DNA of 64,000 nt from an uncultured Pseudomonadota bacterium (GCA_945952465.1 CAMFIB010000004.1:1-64000); one strand, 5' to 3'. Shown: positions 29,419 through 39,784, numbered from the stretch's first letter. Translations and numbers: made by a program. Notes: generated from the letters alone by a model not told the origin.

Positions 29419-30591
29419 ATGAAAACGATTCCCCTGCTGCTGGCCGCGTCGGCCGCTCTGCTGGCCGCTGGAGCCCATGCGCAAAGTTCCGTCACGTTGT
29501 TCGGTGTGGTCGACACCGGTTTCGCCCGCGATGGTGGTTCTGTCGCTTCCGTGCAGGGGATGAGCAACGGCAGCAATGCCAGCAGCAGGATCGGTTTTCG
29601 TGGTGTCGAAGACCTGGGAGGTGGCCTGAAGGCCGGCTTCTGGCTCGAGGCCGGCATCAACAGCGACAGCGGCGGCGGCTCCACCAACACCAGCACCGAC
29701 AACCTCGCTGCCAGCACGGTCACCAACAGCCTGCAGTTCGGGCGCCGCGCCACCGTCAGCCTGATTGGCAACTTCGGCGAAATCCGGCTCGGTCGCGACA
29801 TCACGCCCGCCTACGCCAACGAGCTGTACAGCCCCTTCGGCCCCACGAGCGTGGGGTCCGATGTGACGCTGCAAGCCAACCTGATCGGCCAGACGCAGTT
29901 GCGCACCTCGAACGGCATTCACTATTTCACGCCGAACACGCTGGGCGGCTTCTATGGGCACCTGCACTACGCGATGGGCGAACAGCCATCGGTGCCGGAC
30001 GTCACTTCCGACAACGGCAACTACATGGGTTTGCGTCTGGGCTTCAAGCGAGGCCCGTTCGACATCGCCGTGGCTTACGGCAAGATCGACATCGCCCGCA
30101 CCGCACCGGCGGCCGGCGTCAGCAACGACCGCAGCGTCGCCTCCATCGTGGCGGCCTACGACCTGGGCGTGGTCAAGTTGACCGGTGAAGTGCAGCGCCA
30201 GAAGATCGACAACACGGTGAACGCCGGTTTCGGCAACGCCGGAACGCTGTCGGTCGGCAACGACACGGAGAGCAAGGGGTTTGCGATCGGCGCTTTGATC
30301 CCGCTGGGCAGCGGCAGTTTCAAGGTGGCCTACAGCCGCATCGAGATCGAAAACGGCCATGGAATCGGCACGGAGCCTCGCGCCGCCAAATTCGCGCTCG
30401 GCTACGTTTACGACTTCTCCAAACGCACCGCCATGTACACCAGCGTGGCGCGCCTGAAGAACTCCCGCGACCGCAACGGCGGCGGCACGCTCACGGCGGC
30501 GGCGAACCGCGTGTCGGGCATCTCGGGTGCGGTGACGGGCGTGAACACCTCGTCCACCGGCTTCGAGATTGGCGTTCGACACAGCTTCTAA
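29419..30591 (+). CDS. General porin, ModE-controlled
   Basis: A 390-residue Burkholderia-type trimeric porin: signal peptide ending AHAQ, first strand SSVTLFGVVDTGF, the SRIGFRGVEDLGGGLKAGF motif, and a final strand ending in phenylalanine (FEIGVRHSF) as required for BAM assembly. Such porins pass small anions. A ModE-type operator on its promoter suggests it is made when molybdate is scarce, which would be unusual for this family. A strong terminator separates it from the next gene. Confidence 0.9.
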   Translation: MKTIPLLLAASAALLAAGAHAQSSVTLFGVVDTGFARDGGSVASVQGMSNGSNASSRIGFRGVEDLGGGLKAGFWLEAGINSDSGGGSTNTSTDNLAASTVTNSLQFGRRATVSLIGNFGEIRLGRDITPAYANELYSPFGPTSVGSDVTLQANLIGQTQLRTSNGIHYFTPNTLGGFYGHLHYAMGEQPSVPDVTSDNGNYMGLRLGFKRGPFDIAVAYGKIDIARTAPAAGVSNDRSVASIVAAYDLGVVKLTGEVQRQKIDNTVNAGFGNAGTLSVGNDTESKGFAIGALIPLGSGSFKVAYSRIEIENGHGIGTEPRAAKFALGYVYDFSKRTAMYTSVARLKNSRDRNGGGTLTAAANRVSGISGAVTGVNTSSTGFEIGVRHSF

Positions 30592-30621
30592 GCGCGGCCG
30601 GCCTGAGCCGGCTTTCCAAAT

Positions 30622-30663
30622 AACAAGGGCCGGTCGAGTACATCGACCGGCCCTTGTTTTTTT
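30622..30663. terminator. Strong bidirectional terminator after the porin
   Basis: A perfect 16-bp stem (30622-30637 with 30643-30658) with a GTACA loop and a run of seven T residues. It separates the porin from the convergent small Mop-like gene. Confidence 0.95.
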
Positions 30664-30686
30664 GAGGCTTTCTTCTGTGCCGCGTG

Positions 30687-30929
30687 TCAGTTGCGCACCG
30701 CGACCAGACGCATCGGTGTGACTGTGGTGTCCACCGCCACGCACTGGCCCAGCCGCAAATGGTGGCGTTCGATGTCGCTGCCGGTCAGCGGCAGACGCAG
30801 CCATTGCTCGGCACCCAGGGAGACCAGCGCCTCACCGCCGTCTTCGGCAGACGGCAAAGCCTTGAGGCAACCCCAGCGGGCGCCACGGCCGAGCACGCCC
30901 GGATTCGCGTTCGATACCCGCTGCAGCAT
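30687..30929 (-). CDS. Small Mop/TOBE-like protein (candidate molbindin)
   Basis: 80 residues; the start is the second of two adjacent ATGs, 6 bases after AGGAG. I do not recognise a named family, but the second half (ALVSLGAEQWLRLPLTGSDI, then HHLRLGQCVAVD) follows the pattern of a Mop (molybdate-binding TOBE) domain: alternating strand, T-x-S turn, hydrophobic-x-L-G-Q, then a final strand. It lacks the usual SARN start of Mop domains. It sits under its own ModE-type operator directly after modE1, which supports a molybdate-binding or storage role. Confidence 0.6.
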   Translation of the reverse strand: MLQRVSNANPGVLGRGARWGCLKALPSAEDGGEALVSLGAEQWLRLPLTGSDIERHHLRLGQCVAVDTTVTPMRLVAVRN

Positions 30930-30973
30930 CATGATCTCCTGACGACCGGCGCAACGGCGTTGCACATCGGACT

Positions 30974-30997
30974 CGTAATATATTCAAGTATATAGCG
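30974..30997. promoter_or_regulatory. ModE-type operator 3 (small Mop-like gene)
   Basis: Minus strand CGCTATATA - CTTGAA - TATATTACG, the best match in the window to the E. coli ModE consensus. It lies 45 bases upstream of the small gene and just after the modE1 stop. Confidence 0.75.
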
Positions 30998-31036
30998 ATG
31001 CCGTCAACGATGCCAGACACATGCGCCCGAGCAATG

Positions 31037-31861
31037 TCAGGAAAAGGTGGCGAGGATGATGCTGTCGGTGGCGAAACTGACCCAGATCGGCTGACTTTTC
31101 TTCAGCGGCAGCTCACCCTCTTTGGCATTGGGCATCGACGCCGCAACGATGCGGCCGCTGGCCGTGGCCACGCTCACCTGCGTGCTGCTGAAGCCCTTCT
31201 TCACGCCTTGCACGGTACCGGGCCAGACGTTGCGGGCCGCGCTGGCCCGAACCGGCTTGGTCGACACCGCGACCCATGGCGCCTTGATCAGGGCATAAAC
31301 CTCCTCGCCAAGGGCGAGGCCCATGTTCTCCGAAGATTCCGGCGTGATGCTGGCCATCAGTTCGTCGCCCCCGTGCAGCGCCAGCCGCACATCGACCATG
31401 CCACCGGCATCCGTCAGTTCGGCCACGGCGCCAACGAATTGGTTGCGCGCGCTGGTCTTGACGGACAACCGGCGGATCAGGGTTCGCAGCGAGGTATTTT
31501 CCTGCGGCGCCGGCGGTTCATGGGGCAATTCCGCCAGTTGGTTCAGGATGTCCTGCTGTGAACTTTCCATCGCGCGGTACAGCGCGATGATCTGCCGGCC
31601 GTGGTCGGTCAGTTGGGTGCCGCCGCCGTGCAAACCGCCCGTGGTGCGCACCACCAAGGGCAACTCGGCCAGGTTGTTCATCGCATCCAGCGCGTCCCAG
31701 GCGGCCTTGTACGAGAGCGGCACGTCTTTCGCGGCGCGGCTCAGCGAGCCATGGACGCCGATGGCCTCCAACAGGCGGATGCGGGGTTCGCCAAGAAAGC
31801 CCCCCGCCGAGGTCTCGAATGCCAGTTTGCCCACCAATGGGCGCGCCGTCTTGTTGTTCAT
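31037..31861 (-). CDS. modE: Molybdate-responsive regulator ModE, paralogue 1
   Basis: A 274-residue full-length ModE: N-terminal winged helix-turn-helix (GEPRIRLLEAIGVHGSLSRA, DVPLSYKAAWDALDAM) and two C-terminal Mop domains beginning at TSARNQFVGAV and ASAARNVWPGTV, which bind molybdate at the dimer interface. With molybdate bound, ModE represses uptake genes. The start MNNKTARPL at 31861 matches the family; a longer reading up to 31981 has non-family sequence. About 130 bases separate the start from ModE-type operator 4, so autoregulation is likely. Confidence 0.92.
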   Translation of the reverse strand: MNNKTARPLVGKLAFETSAGGFLGEPRIRLLEAIGVHGSLSRAAKDVPLSYKAAWDALDAMNNLAELPLVVRTTGGLHGGGTQLTDHGRQIIALYRAMESSQQDILNQLAELPHEPPAPQENTSLRTLIRRLSVKTSARNQFVGAVAELTDAGGMVDVRLALHGGDELMASITPESSENMGLALGEEVYALIKAPWVAVSTKPVRASAARNVWPGTVQGVKKGFSSTQVSVATASGRIVAASMPNAKEGELPLKKSQPIWVSFATDSIILATFS

Positions 31862-31987
31862 GTCGAAAAGATAGCAGATCGCGATCGAGATTCGGCGGTT
31901 CGCATGATTGCCTTTCGCGTGCGAAAAATCACGCCGCACTGCAACAGAAAAGCGTCGGACGCCGGCCGGCAGGCTGGACATTGCCCT

Positions 31988-32011
31988 CGCTATTTACTAA
32001 TATATACAGCG
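31988..32011. promoter_or_regulatory. ModE-type operator 4 (between the two modE genes)
   Basis: CGCTATTTA - CTAATA - TATACAGCG. To its left is modE1 on the minus strand; to its right is a plus-strand unit ending in a terminator at 32138. Promoter-like pairs on the plus strand are TGGACA-N18-TAATAT (31974-32003) and TTGCCC-N16-TATACA (31981-32008). Confidence 0.65.
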
Positions 32012-32140
32012 AATTCTGTGAAACCTCATGCACCCGTGCCAACGGGTTCAGGTCGTATTACCGGATTCTGTAGTGCATCGGTTTGAGCATGGGTGCTAAA
32101 ACCGTCTTCGGGGGTGGTCGCAAGACCGCCCCCTTTTTCT
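32012..32140 (+). ncRNA. Candidate ModE-controlled small RNA
   Basis: A plus-strand unit of about 130 nt bounded on the left by ModE-type operator 4 and on the right by an intrinsic terminator, antisense to the flanking modE genes' direction but not overlapping their coding parts. A 10-bp long-range stem (32030-32039 with 32087-32096, one G-U) closes the main domain. The only open frame is a 23-codon ATG frame (32029-32100) without a clear ribosome-binding site. No downstream plus-strand gene exists for it to regulate in cis, so a trans-acting RNA or tiny peptide gene are the options. Confidence 0.5.
32110..32138 (+). terminator. Intrinsic terminator of the candidate small RNA
   Basis: GGGGGTGGTC pairs with GACCGCCCCC (one G-U) around a GCAA tetraloop, then five T residues. 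The T-tract is on the plus strand only; read on the minus strand there is none, so it cannot simply be the modE2 terminator. Confidence 0.88.
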
Positions 32141-32151
32141 TGCCGCATGCG

Positions 32152-32973
32152 TCAACCCATGACGGCCAGCAGCACGCTGGTGGCGGCAAAAGCCACCCCC
32201 ACCGCCGCGCCCTCTTCGAGTCCAAGAGAATGCACCGCATCGGTGGTCACCACCGCAGTCGCGGTGCGTGCGAGCACCATCTCCAGATCAATCGACAATT
32301 CACTGTTGACGGGGCCGTTTTCGATGCGGCTGACACGTCCGCTGAGGTGGTTGCTGGCGCTGGTTCTGATGCGCGGATCCGGCAGCACGATGATGGCCGG
32401 CGCCTTGATCAGCGCCACCACCTCCTGACCACGCCGCAATTCGAGTTGTTCCACCGAATCACGGGTGACCTGTGCCTCGAGCCGGGCGTCGCGATCGAGC
32501 GACAGGTAGACCTGCGCGTTGACGGGCCCCTGCCGGATTTCATCGACCGTGCACAGAAACTGGTTGCGTGCGCTGGTGCGCATCGCCAACCGGCGAAGAA
32601 GGCGGCGCAACGACGCAACGTCGGCAGGGGTGTCGCCGACGCCGGGCTCGGCCAGCCGATCGGCGGCGGCTTGGGACTCGCCCTCCAGCGCGCGGAACAT
32701 GGCGATGAGCTGGTGCCCGTGGTCGGTCAGCCGCGTGCCGCCGCCGTGCGCACCGCCGATGGTGCGTTCCACGAGCGCACTCTCCGCCAGGTTATTCATG
32801 TCGTCGACCGCGTCCCAAGCCGACTTGTAAGACAGTGGCACCTGCCTGGCGGCTTGCGCGATCGAGCCGTGGCGGCCAATGGCTTCGAGCAGGCGGATGC
32901 GGGTCTCGCCGATCATGGACCCGTACTCGGTGCGCAGCGCGATCTCGGCCTTGAATTTCGGCGCCTGGTTCAC
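32152..32973 (-). CDS. Molybdate-responsive regulator ModE, paralogue 2
   Basis: A 273-residue second full-length ModE, clearly different from the one at 31037. Winged helix-turn-helix GETRIRLLEAIGRHGSIAQA with VPLSYKSAWDAVDDMNNLAE, and two Mop domains starting TSARNQFLCTV and TSASNHLSGRV. The recognition-helix part (PLSYKxAWDAxDxMNNLAE) is nearly the same as in paralogue 1, so both may bind the same operators. GTG start. It is 109 bases downstream of nifQ on the same strand and may share its transcript. Confidence 0.9.
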   Translation of the reverse strand: MNQAPKFKAEIALRTEYGSMIGETRIRLLEAIGRHGSIAQAARQVPLSYKSAWDAVDDMNNLAESALVERTIGGAHGGGTRLTDHGHQLIAMFRALEGESQAAADRLAEPGVGDTPADVASLRRLLRRLAMRTSARNQFLCTVDEIRQGPVNAQVYLSLDRDARLEAQVTRDSVEQLELRRGQEVVALIKAPAIIVLPDPRIRTSASNHLSGRVSRIENGPVNSELSIDLEMVLARTATAVVTTDAVHSLGLEEGAAVGVAFAATSVLLAVMG

Positions 32974-33082
32974 ACGGGTGCCCCGGCGGAAAAGTTAGCG
33001 TTAAGGCGGCATTCGCACGGCATCTGGAGATTGTCCCTGAAGACGGCGCGGCACCGGTTCATGGCCGAGCCGCGCGTGAGGC

Positions 33083-33712
33083 TCAACGGCCGAAGCAGGT
33101 GGAGAACTGGTCGCAGCGGTCACAGCGCGGTGGCCGCAGATCGGGCAGCCCGTTCAGCTCACCCACGGCTGCATACAGGAAGCGCTTCCATTTGAGGTCA
33201 TGCTCGTTCAGCCGGATCAGCTCGGGGAAAAAGCGGTGCAGCAGCCGATTGACATCGCCCCGGCCGCTTAGGCCCAGGTCTTGCCACAGATGATGCGGGC
33301 CGAACGTGGCGCAGGCGATCGCCGCGGCGGTCGCCCATATGAGCATGTCGCTGCGGTGCCGCTGGCGCCAGATGTAGGCCAGCAATTCGGCGTAGGGAAA
33401 GGGTGGCAGCTCGGCATCGGAGGACGACGCCGGGACAGCCGGCGTACCGGCCGGCAGGCCCAGCACCTCGGCCACGCTGGCGAAGGCGGTTGGCGTCAGC
33501 CCCAGCGTTGCGGCGAACGGTGGCAGCGTGCCGTCACACCCCGACCGCAGGACCTGGCGGATGACACGTTCAGCCAGTTCCTCGGCCTCCTCCGGGGCGT
33601 CAGCCCCCACCTGCCCATGGCCGGGCTCGGCCCCGACCAGGTGCAGGCGCCGGACGGGTCGGGCCGACAGGCCCTCACCCGATGCCGGCGGGGTCAGCGG
33701 CGCCACAGCCAC
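33083..33712 (-). CDS. nifQ: NifQ-like molybdenum-handling protein
   Basis: NifQ carries a Mo-Fe-S cluster and donates molybdenum for FeMo-cofactor synthesis. The 209-residue protein ends in the NifQ cysteine signature (RCDRCDQFSTCFGR: Cys197-x2-Cys200-x5-Cys206) after the typical KWKRFLYAAVGELNG stretch. The canonical signature is Cx4Cx2Cx5C; the first cysteine is replaced by Leu192 here. No other nif gene is in the window. GTG start 6 bases after the lipoprotein stop, so the pair should be co-transcribed from the ModE-type operator at 34831. Confidence 0.78.
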   Translation of the reverse strand: MAVAPLTPPASGEGLSARPVRRLHLVGAEPGHGQVGADAPEEAEELAERVIRQVLRSGCDGTLPPFAATLGLTPTAFASVAEVLGLPAGTPAVPASSSDAELPPFPYAELLAYIWRQRHRSDMLIWATAAAIACATFGPHHLWQDLGLSGRGDVNRLLHRFFPELIRLNEHDLKWKRFLYAAVGELNGLPDLRPPRCDRCDQFSTCFGR

Positions 33713-33718
33713 GGCGCG

Positions 33719-35691
<1,973 letters not shown>

Positions 35692-35742
35692 GCCCCCGGG
35701 CATGACGCCCCTCTCGTGCACCTGGCCAGGGTCGGGTGAGCG

Positions 35743-36429
35743 ATGCTGAGCGCGACCAACTGGAGTGCGATTCTCCTCACGCTGAAGCTCGCGTCCCTGG
35801 TCACGGTGATTCTGCTGCTGGTCGGCACGCCGATCGCATGGTGGCTGGCGCGCACCCGGTCCTGGTTCAAGGGGCCGGTGGGTGCCGTGGTGGCGCTACC
35901 CATCGTGCTGCCGCCATCGGTGATGGGTTTCTACCTGTTGGTGGGCATGGGTCCGAACGGGCCTATCGGCCAGCTCACGGAGTCGTTGGGCTGGGGGGTG
36001 CTGCCGTTCACCTTCACCGGCCTCGTGGTGGCCTCGGTCTTCTACTCCATGCCCTTCGTTGTACAGCCCTTGCAGCAGGCCTTCGAAGCCATGGGCGACC
36101 GGCCCATGGAAGTGGCGGCCACGCTGCGCGCCTCGCCCTGGGACGCTTTCGTCAGCGTTGCGCTGCCGCTGGCGCGGCCGGGTTACCTCACCGCCACGGT
36201 GATGGGCTTCGCGCACACGGTGGGCGAGTTCGGCGTGGTGCTGATGGTGGGCGGCAACATTCCCAACCAGACCCGCGTGGTCTCGGCCCAGATCTATGAC
36301 CATGTGGAGGCGCTCGAATATGGCGAAGCGCACAAGCTGGCGCTGCTGATGCTGGTGTTCTCGTTCGTCGTGCTGCTGGCGCTGTACGCCGCCAACCCGA
36401 CCGGCCGGCGCAAGGCGGTGACCTCATGA
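35743..36429 (+). CDS. modB: Molybdate ABC transporter, permease
   Basis: A 228-residue inner-membrane permease with five or so membrane helices and the ATPase-contact EAA loop ([23 protein letters not shown]). [11 protein letters not shown] is the family signature near residue 55. The stop overlaps the modC start (ATGA). Confidence 0.95.
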   Translation: MLSATNWSAILLTLKLASLVTVILLLVGTPIAWWLARTRSWFKGPVGAVVALPIVLPPSVMGFYLLVGMGPNGPIGQLTESLGWGVLPFTFTGLVVASVFYSMPFVVQPLQQAFEAMGDRPMEVAATLRASPWDAFVSVALPLARPGYLTATVMGFAHTVGEFGVVLMVGGNIPNQTRVVSAQIYDHVEALEYGEAHKLALLMLVFSFVVLLALYAANPTGRRKAVTS

Positions 36430-37553
36430 GCGGGATGCCGACGCCCGTCGACCCGGCCGTGCGTGAAACCCCGGCCGATGCGCCTGTCGAGGCGCGGTTT
36501 CAGCTCGACTACGCCGGCTTCTCGCTCGACGTCGACCTGACGCTGCCGGGCCGGGGCGTGACCGCGCTGTTCGGGCACTCCGGCTCCGGCAAGACCACCC
36601 TGCTGCGGCTGCTTGCCGGCCTGGAGCGCGCCAGGCGCGGCCGGCTGGTGGTGGGCGGAGAGGTGTGGCAGGACGACGCCGCCGGCGTCTACCGGCCCAC
36701 GCACCAGCGCGAAATCGGCTATGTGTTCCAGGAAGCCAGCCTGTTCCCCCACCTGAACGTGCGGCGCAACATCGCCTACGGCATGAAGCGCGCGGCCGGC
36801 GGCTTGGGGCAGGAGCCGCTCGACCAGGCGGTGGCGCTGCTGGGCATCGCGCATCTGCTCGACCGTTCGCCGGCCACGCTGTCGGGCGGCGAGCGCCAGC
36901 GCGCGGCCATTGCCCGCGCACTGGCCACGCGGCCCAAGATCCTGCTGATGGACGAGCCCCTGGCCGCACTCGACAACAAGCGCAAGGAAGAAATCCTGCC
37001 CTACCTGCAGAAGCTGCACGACGAGTTGCGCATTCCGGTGGTCTATGTCACGCACTCGCCCGACGAAGTCGCACGGCTGGCCGACCACCTGGTGATGCTC
37101 GACGCCGGACGGGTGCAGGCCGCCGGCGCCACCACGGCCTTGATGACTCGCACCGACCTGTCGCTGGCCCACGGCGACGTGGCCGGCGCGCTGCTGGTGG
37201 CCACGGTGACGGGTTTCGACCCCGCCTACGGCCTCACCCACTGCAGCTTCGACGGCGGCACGATCAGCCTGACCCAGCCCAATCTTCATGCCGGCGACAC
37301 GGTGCGGCTGCGCATCCAGGCGCGCGACGTCAGCCTGGCGCTGCAGGACGTGCCCGACACCACCATCCTCAACACGCTGCCCGTCACGGTGACCGACATC
37401 ACCGACGACACGCCCGGCCAGGCCATGGTGGGGCTGGACGCACGCGGCACGCGGCTGTTGGCGCGCATCACCCGCAAGTCGGTCGATGCGCTGTCGCTGC
37501 GGGCGGGCATGCAGGTGTATGCCCGCATCAAGGGCGTGGCCGTGATCGGCTGA
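36426..37553 (+). CDS. modC: Molybdate ABC transporter, ATPase
   Basis: A 375-residue ATPase with Walker [10 protein letters not shown] (about residues 50-58), Q-loop [12 protein letters not shown], signature [15 protein letters not shown], Walker [13 protein letters not shown], and a C-terminal TOBE domain (about 300-372) that lets molybdate inhibit transport in this family. It is about 10 residues longer than usual at the N-terminus, which begins in a Pro-rich stretch. It ends directly against the convergent ModA-like gene. Confidence 0.95.
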   Translation: MSGMPTPVDPAVRETPADAPVEARFQLDYAGFSLDVDLTLPGRGVTALFGHSGSGKTTLLRLLAGLERARRGRLVVGGEVWQDDAAGVYRPTHQREIGYVFQEASLFPHLNVRRNIAYGMKRAAGGLGQEPLDQAVALLGIAHLLDRSPATLSGGERQRAAIARALATRPKILLMDEPLAALDNKRKEEILPYLQKLHDELRIPVVYVTHSPDEVARLADHLVMLDAGRVQAAGATTALMTRTDLSLAHGDVAGALLVATVTGFDPAYGLTHCSFDGGTISLTQPNLHAGDTVRLRIQARDVSLALQDVPDTTILNTLPVTVTDITDDTPGQAMVGLDARGTRLLARITRKSVDALSLRAGMQVYARIKGVAVIG

Positions 37554-38297
37554 TCAGGCCGCCGCGCCGCCGAAACCCGAGGCGCGCAGCTCGGCCTGCG
37601 CCGGGTCGCCCAGCAGCATCGCGGCCACGGCCTCGGCGGCCTCCCCGGCCGCCTGCCTGACCCCTAGGCCGTACACCGCCTCCACAGCCAAGGCTGGCGG
37701 CAGGTCGATCACCTGCAGCCCAGGCACGTCGCGCGCGGCGGCAACCGCGTTGGTGCGGTAGGTCAGAAACACGTCGGCCTGGCGCTGGGCCATGATCCAC
37801 GCGTAGGTGTAGTTCCCCGGCGGTGGCTTGGGCACGGCCGGCGAGCCGGTGAGTTTCAGCGCCTTGCCACGCAGCACGTCGGCCGCGCCCCGCCGCAGGC
37901 GCTCGGCCTTGCCAAACAGCGCCCACGCGTAGTCGCCCGACGGGTCGGCACCCGGGGTGGACGTGCCAACACGCACGTCGGGCCGCAGCATCAACTCCAG
38001 GAGCGTGCCGGGCGATGCGGCAAGACCCGGCCGCACCATCGCACACAGGCGGTTGCGCGTGACGACCACGGGTGGCTGCCAGCCACCGGCGATGGCCAGC
38101 AGATTGGGGTTCAGCAGATCGGCCGAGGCGAACAGGTCGGCCGGCTCGCCGCGCTCGATGCGTTCGCGCAGCAGCCCCGACGCGCCGAAGCGCAGCCCGA
38201 CCGGCTGGCCGGTGGCCACCTCGTGCTGCCGCGCCAGGCGGCCGACGGCCTGCTTCAGGCTGCCGGCGGCGAACAACACAACGGCCACGCGGCTCAT
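37554..38297 (-). CDS. ModA-like binding protein without a clear signal peptide
   Basis: A 247-residue homologue of molybdate-binding proteins: RVAVVLFAAGSLKQAVGRL corresponds to the start of mature ModA, followed by GLLRERIERGEPADLFASAD and DVFLTYRTNA. The frame starts at the mature sequence, so no ordinary signal peptide is present from the ATG at 38297. A longer reading up to 38474 adds about 59 residues with an arginine-rich start and a weak hydrophobic stretch. It is convergent with modC (stop codons adjacent), so it is not part of the modABC transcript. It may be a sensor or carrier rather than a transporter part. Confidence 0.75.
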   Translation of the reverse strand: MSRVAVVLFAAGSLKQAVGRLARQHEVATGQPVGLRFGASGLLRERIERGEPADLFASADLLNPNLLAIAGGWQPPVVVTRNRLCAMVRPGLAASPGTLLELMLRPDVRVGTSTPGADPSGDYAWALFGKAERLRRGAADVLRGKALKLTGSPAVPKPPPGNYTYAWIMAQRQADVFLTYRTNAVAAARDVPGLQVIDLPPALAVEAVYGLGVRQAAGEAAEAVAAMLLGDPAQAELRASGFGGAAA

Positions 38298-38596
38298 CTC
38301 ACCAGGCCCCCGGCCAGTGGAAACGCAGGCCCGAGCGCCGCCAAGAGCCTGGCCGGTGCAAGGAACATTCGCTCTGAAAATGAGAGCAACAAACGACCAA
38401 CTGGCGCTGGCAAGCGCGGGAAAATGTCTGAAAAGTGGCGAAGGAACGCGCCGCTGCCGGCGATCGGAGCACAATCACCGGCAGACGGGTCGATGCACGG
38501 CACGACCCGAAACCCCTGACCAACGCTGTTGGAAAGCACATTCATCGGCCACCCCATCGTAAAGAACGACGTGGCGACCTCACGATATGCAAATAG
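38298..38596. other. Divergent intergenic region before the PBP-domain regulator
   Basis: 299 bases between two divergent genes of the molybdenum locus. A moderately A/T-rich stretch (about 38358-38440) and the TATGCA palindrome at its right edge are the only marked features. I see no additional gene with confidence and no match to the ModE-type operators. Confidence 0.5.
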
Positions 38597-38603
38597 ATGC
38601 ATA
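38586..38603. promoter_or_regulatory. TATGCA - 6 bases - TGCATA palindrome over a start codon
   Basis: Perfect half-sites with the same 6-base gap as ModE operators but a different sequence. It overlaps the ATG at 38597, so it could be the autoregulatory site of the regulator encoded there. Confidence 0.5.
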
Positions 38604-39739
38604 AGATAGACCTGCATTACGCCATCACACCGGGCCAGCCCGGGGCGGGTGCGCACCCGATGATCCGCAACCCGCTGCTCGACATGCTGCATGCCGTGCA
38701 GGCCGAGGGTTCCATCTCGGCCGCCGCGCGCCGGCTCAACCTCTCTTATCGCCACGTGTGGGGCGAATTGAAGCGTTGGGAGCAACAACTGGGTGGCGAG
38801 TTGCTCATCTGGGAAAAAGGCCAGGCCGCCCGCCTCAGCGAGTTCGGCGACAAGCTGCTGTGGGCCGAGCGCCAGGCGCAGGCCCGGCTGGCGCCGCAGA
38901 TCGCCAACCTGCAGGCCGACCTGCAGCGCGCCTTCGCGGTCGCGTTCGACCCCCGCGCCCATGTGCTCACGCTCTACGCCAGCCACGACGACGCGCTCGG
39001 CGCGCTGCGCGAACATGCGGCGCAGCAGGCCCAACTGCACTTCGACATCCGCTTCATGGGCAGCGTGGACGCGATTTCCGCGCTGAAGGAAGGCCGCTGC
39101 GAGATCGCCGGTTTTCACACCCGGCTGCAGCCGCACCGCGACTCGCTCTCCGCCCGCGTGTACCGGCCGCTGCTCACGCCCGGCCTGCACAAGATCATCG
39201 GCTTCGCGCAGCGCAGCCAGGGCCTCATGGTGGCGCGCGGCAACCCGCTGGGTCTGGCCGGCCTGACCGACCTGCAACACCGCGAGGCGCGTTTCGTGAA
39301 TCGCCCGGTGGGCACCGGCACCCGCGTGCTGCTCGACGAACTGCTGCAGCACGACGGGCTCACGGCAGCCGACGTGCCGGGTTACGACCGCACCGAACCC
39401 TCCCATGCGGCGGCGGCGCAGGCCATTGCCAGCGGCGCCGCCGACGCGGCGCTGGGCATCGCGGCTTCGGCGCACACCTTCGGGCTGGACTTCGTGCCGC
39501 TCATCGACGAGCAGTACCACCTGGTCTGCCTGAAATCGGCCTTGGGGCAGGACGCGGTGCAGTCGCTGCTCAAGGTGCTGCAGCAGCGCGCCTGGCAAGA
39601 CCGCCTGTCACGGGTACCAGGCTATCGGCCGGCGCATTGCGGCACCGTGCTGCCCCTCAGCCGTGAGCTGCCGTGGTGGAATTTCCGCCGTGGCGTGGTC
39701 GAGGCACGCAGCGACTCGACCGTGCCGACCACCGCGTAG
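38597..39739 (+). CDS. ModE-type HTH regulator with periplasmic-binding-protein-like sensor domain
   Basis: A 380-residue one-component regulator. The N-terminus has a ModE/LysR-like winged helix (NPLLDMLHAVQAEGSISAAA, LNLSYRHVWGELKRWEQQL), and from about residue 115 a PBP-like domain (VLTLYASHDDALGALREHA, FMGSVDAISALKEGRCEIAG, GTGTRVLLDELL). That domain also occurs fused to MoeA-type molybdopterin proteins, so a molybdate or tungstate ligand is plausible. It is divergent from the ModA-like gene. The start at 38597 lies in a palindrome; the alternative is the ATG at 38660. Confidence 0.82.
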   Translation: MHKIDLHYAITPGQPGAGAHPMIRNPLLDMLHAVQAEGSISAAARRLNLSYRHVWGELKRWEQQLGGELLIWEKGQAARLSEFGDKLLWAERQAQARLAPQIANLQADLQRAFAVAFDPRAHVLTLYASHDDALGALREHAAQQAQLHFDIRFMGSVDAISALKEGRCEIAGFHTRLQPHRDSLSARVYRPLLTPGLHKIIGFAQRSQGLMVARGNPLGLAGLTDLQHREARFVNRPVGTGTRVLLDELLQHDGLTAADVPGYDRTEPSHAAAAQAIASGAADAALGIAASAHTFGLDFVPLIDEQYHLVCLKSALGQDAVQSLLKVLQQRAWQDRLSRVPGYRPAHCGTVLPLSRELPWWNFRRGVVEARSDSTVPTTA

Positions 39740-39784
39740 CGGTTCCCGCCCCTTACACGGGGTCGTCCGGCGTCCGGGGCCCTT

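Noticed and set aside
31862..31981. N-terminal extension of modE1 up to 31981
   Set aside because: It adds 40 residues absent from ModE proteins and would start 7 bases from the operator, leaving no room for a leader.
32012..32140. Molybdenum-cofactor riboswitch
   Set aside because: Moco riboswitches lie in leaders of molybdenum genes. No plus-strand gene follows this terminator, and I could not fit the Moco RNA core structure to it.
37554..38474. Reading the ModA-like gene from 38474 as a normal exported protein
   Set aside because: The extra 59 residues lack a clear signal-peptide core and cleavage site. I kept the start at 38297 but list the issue as a finding.
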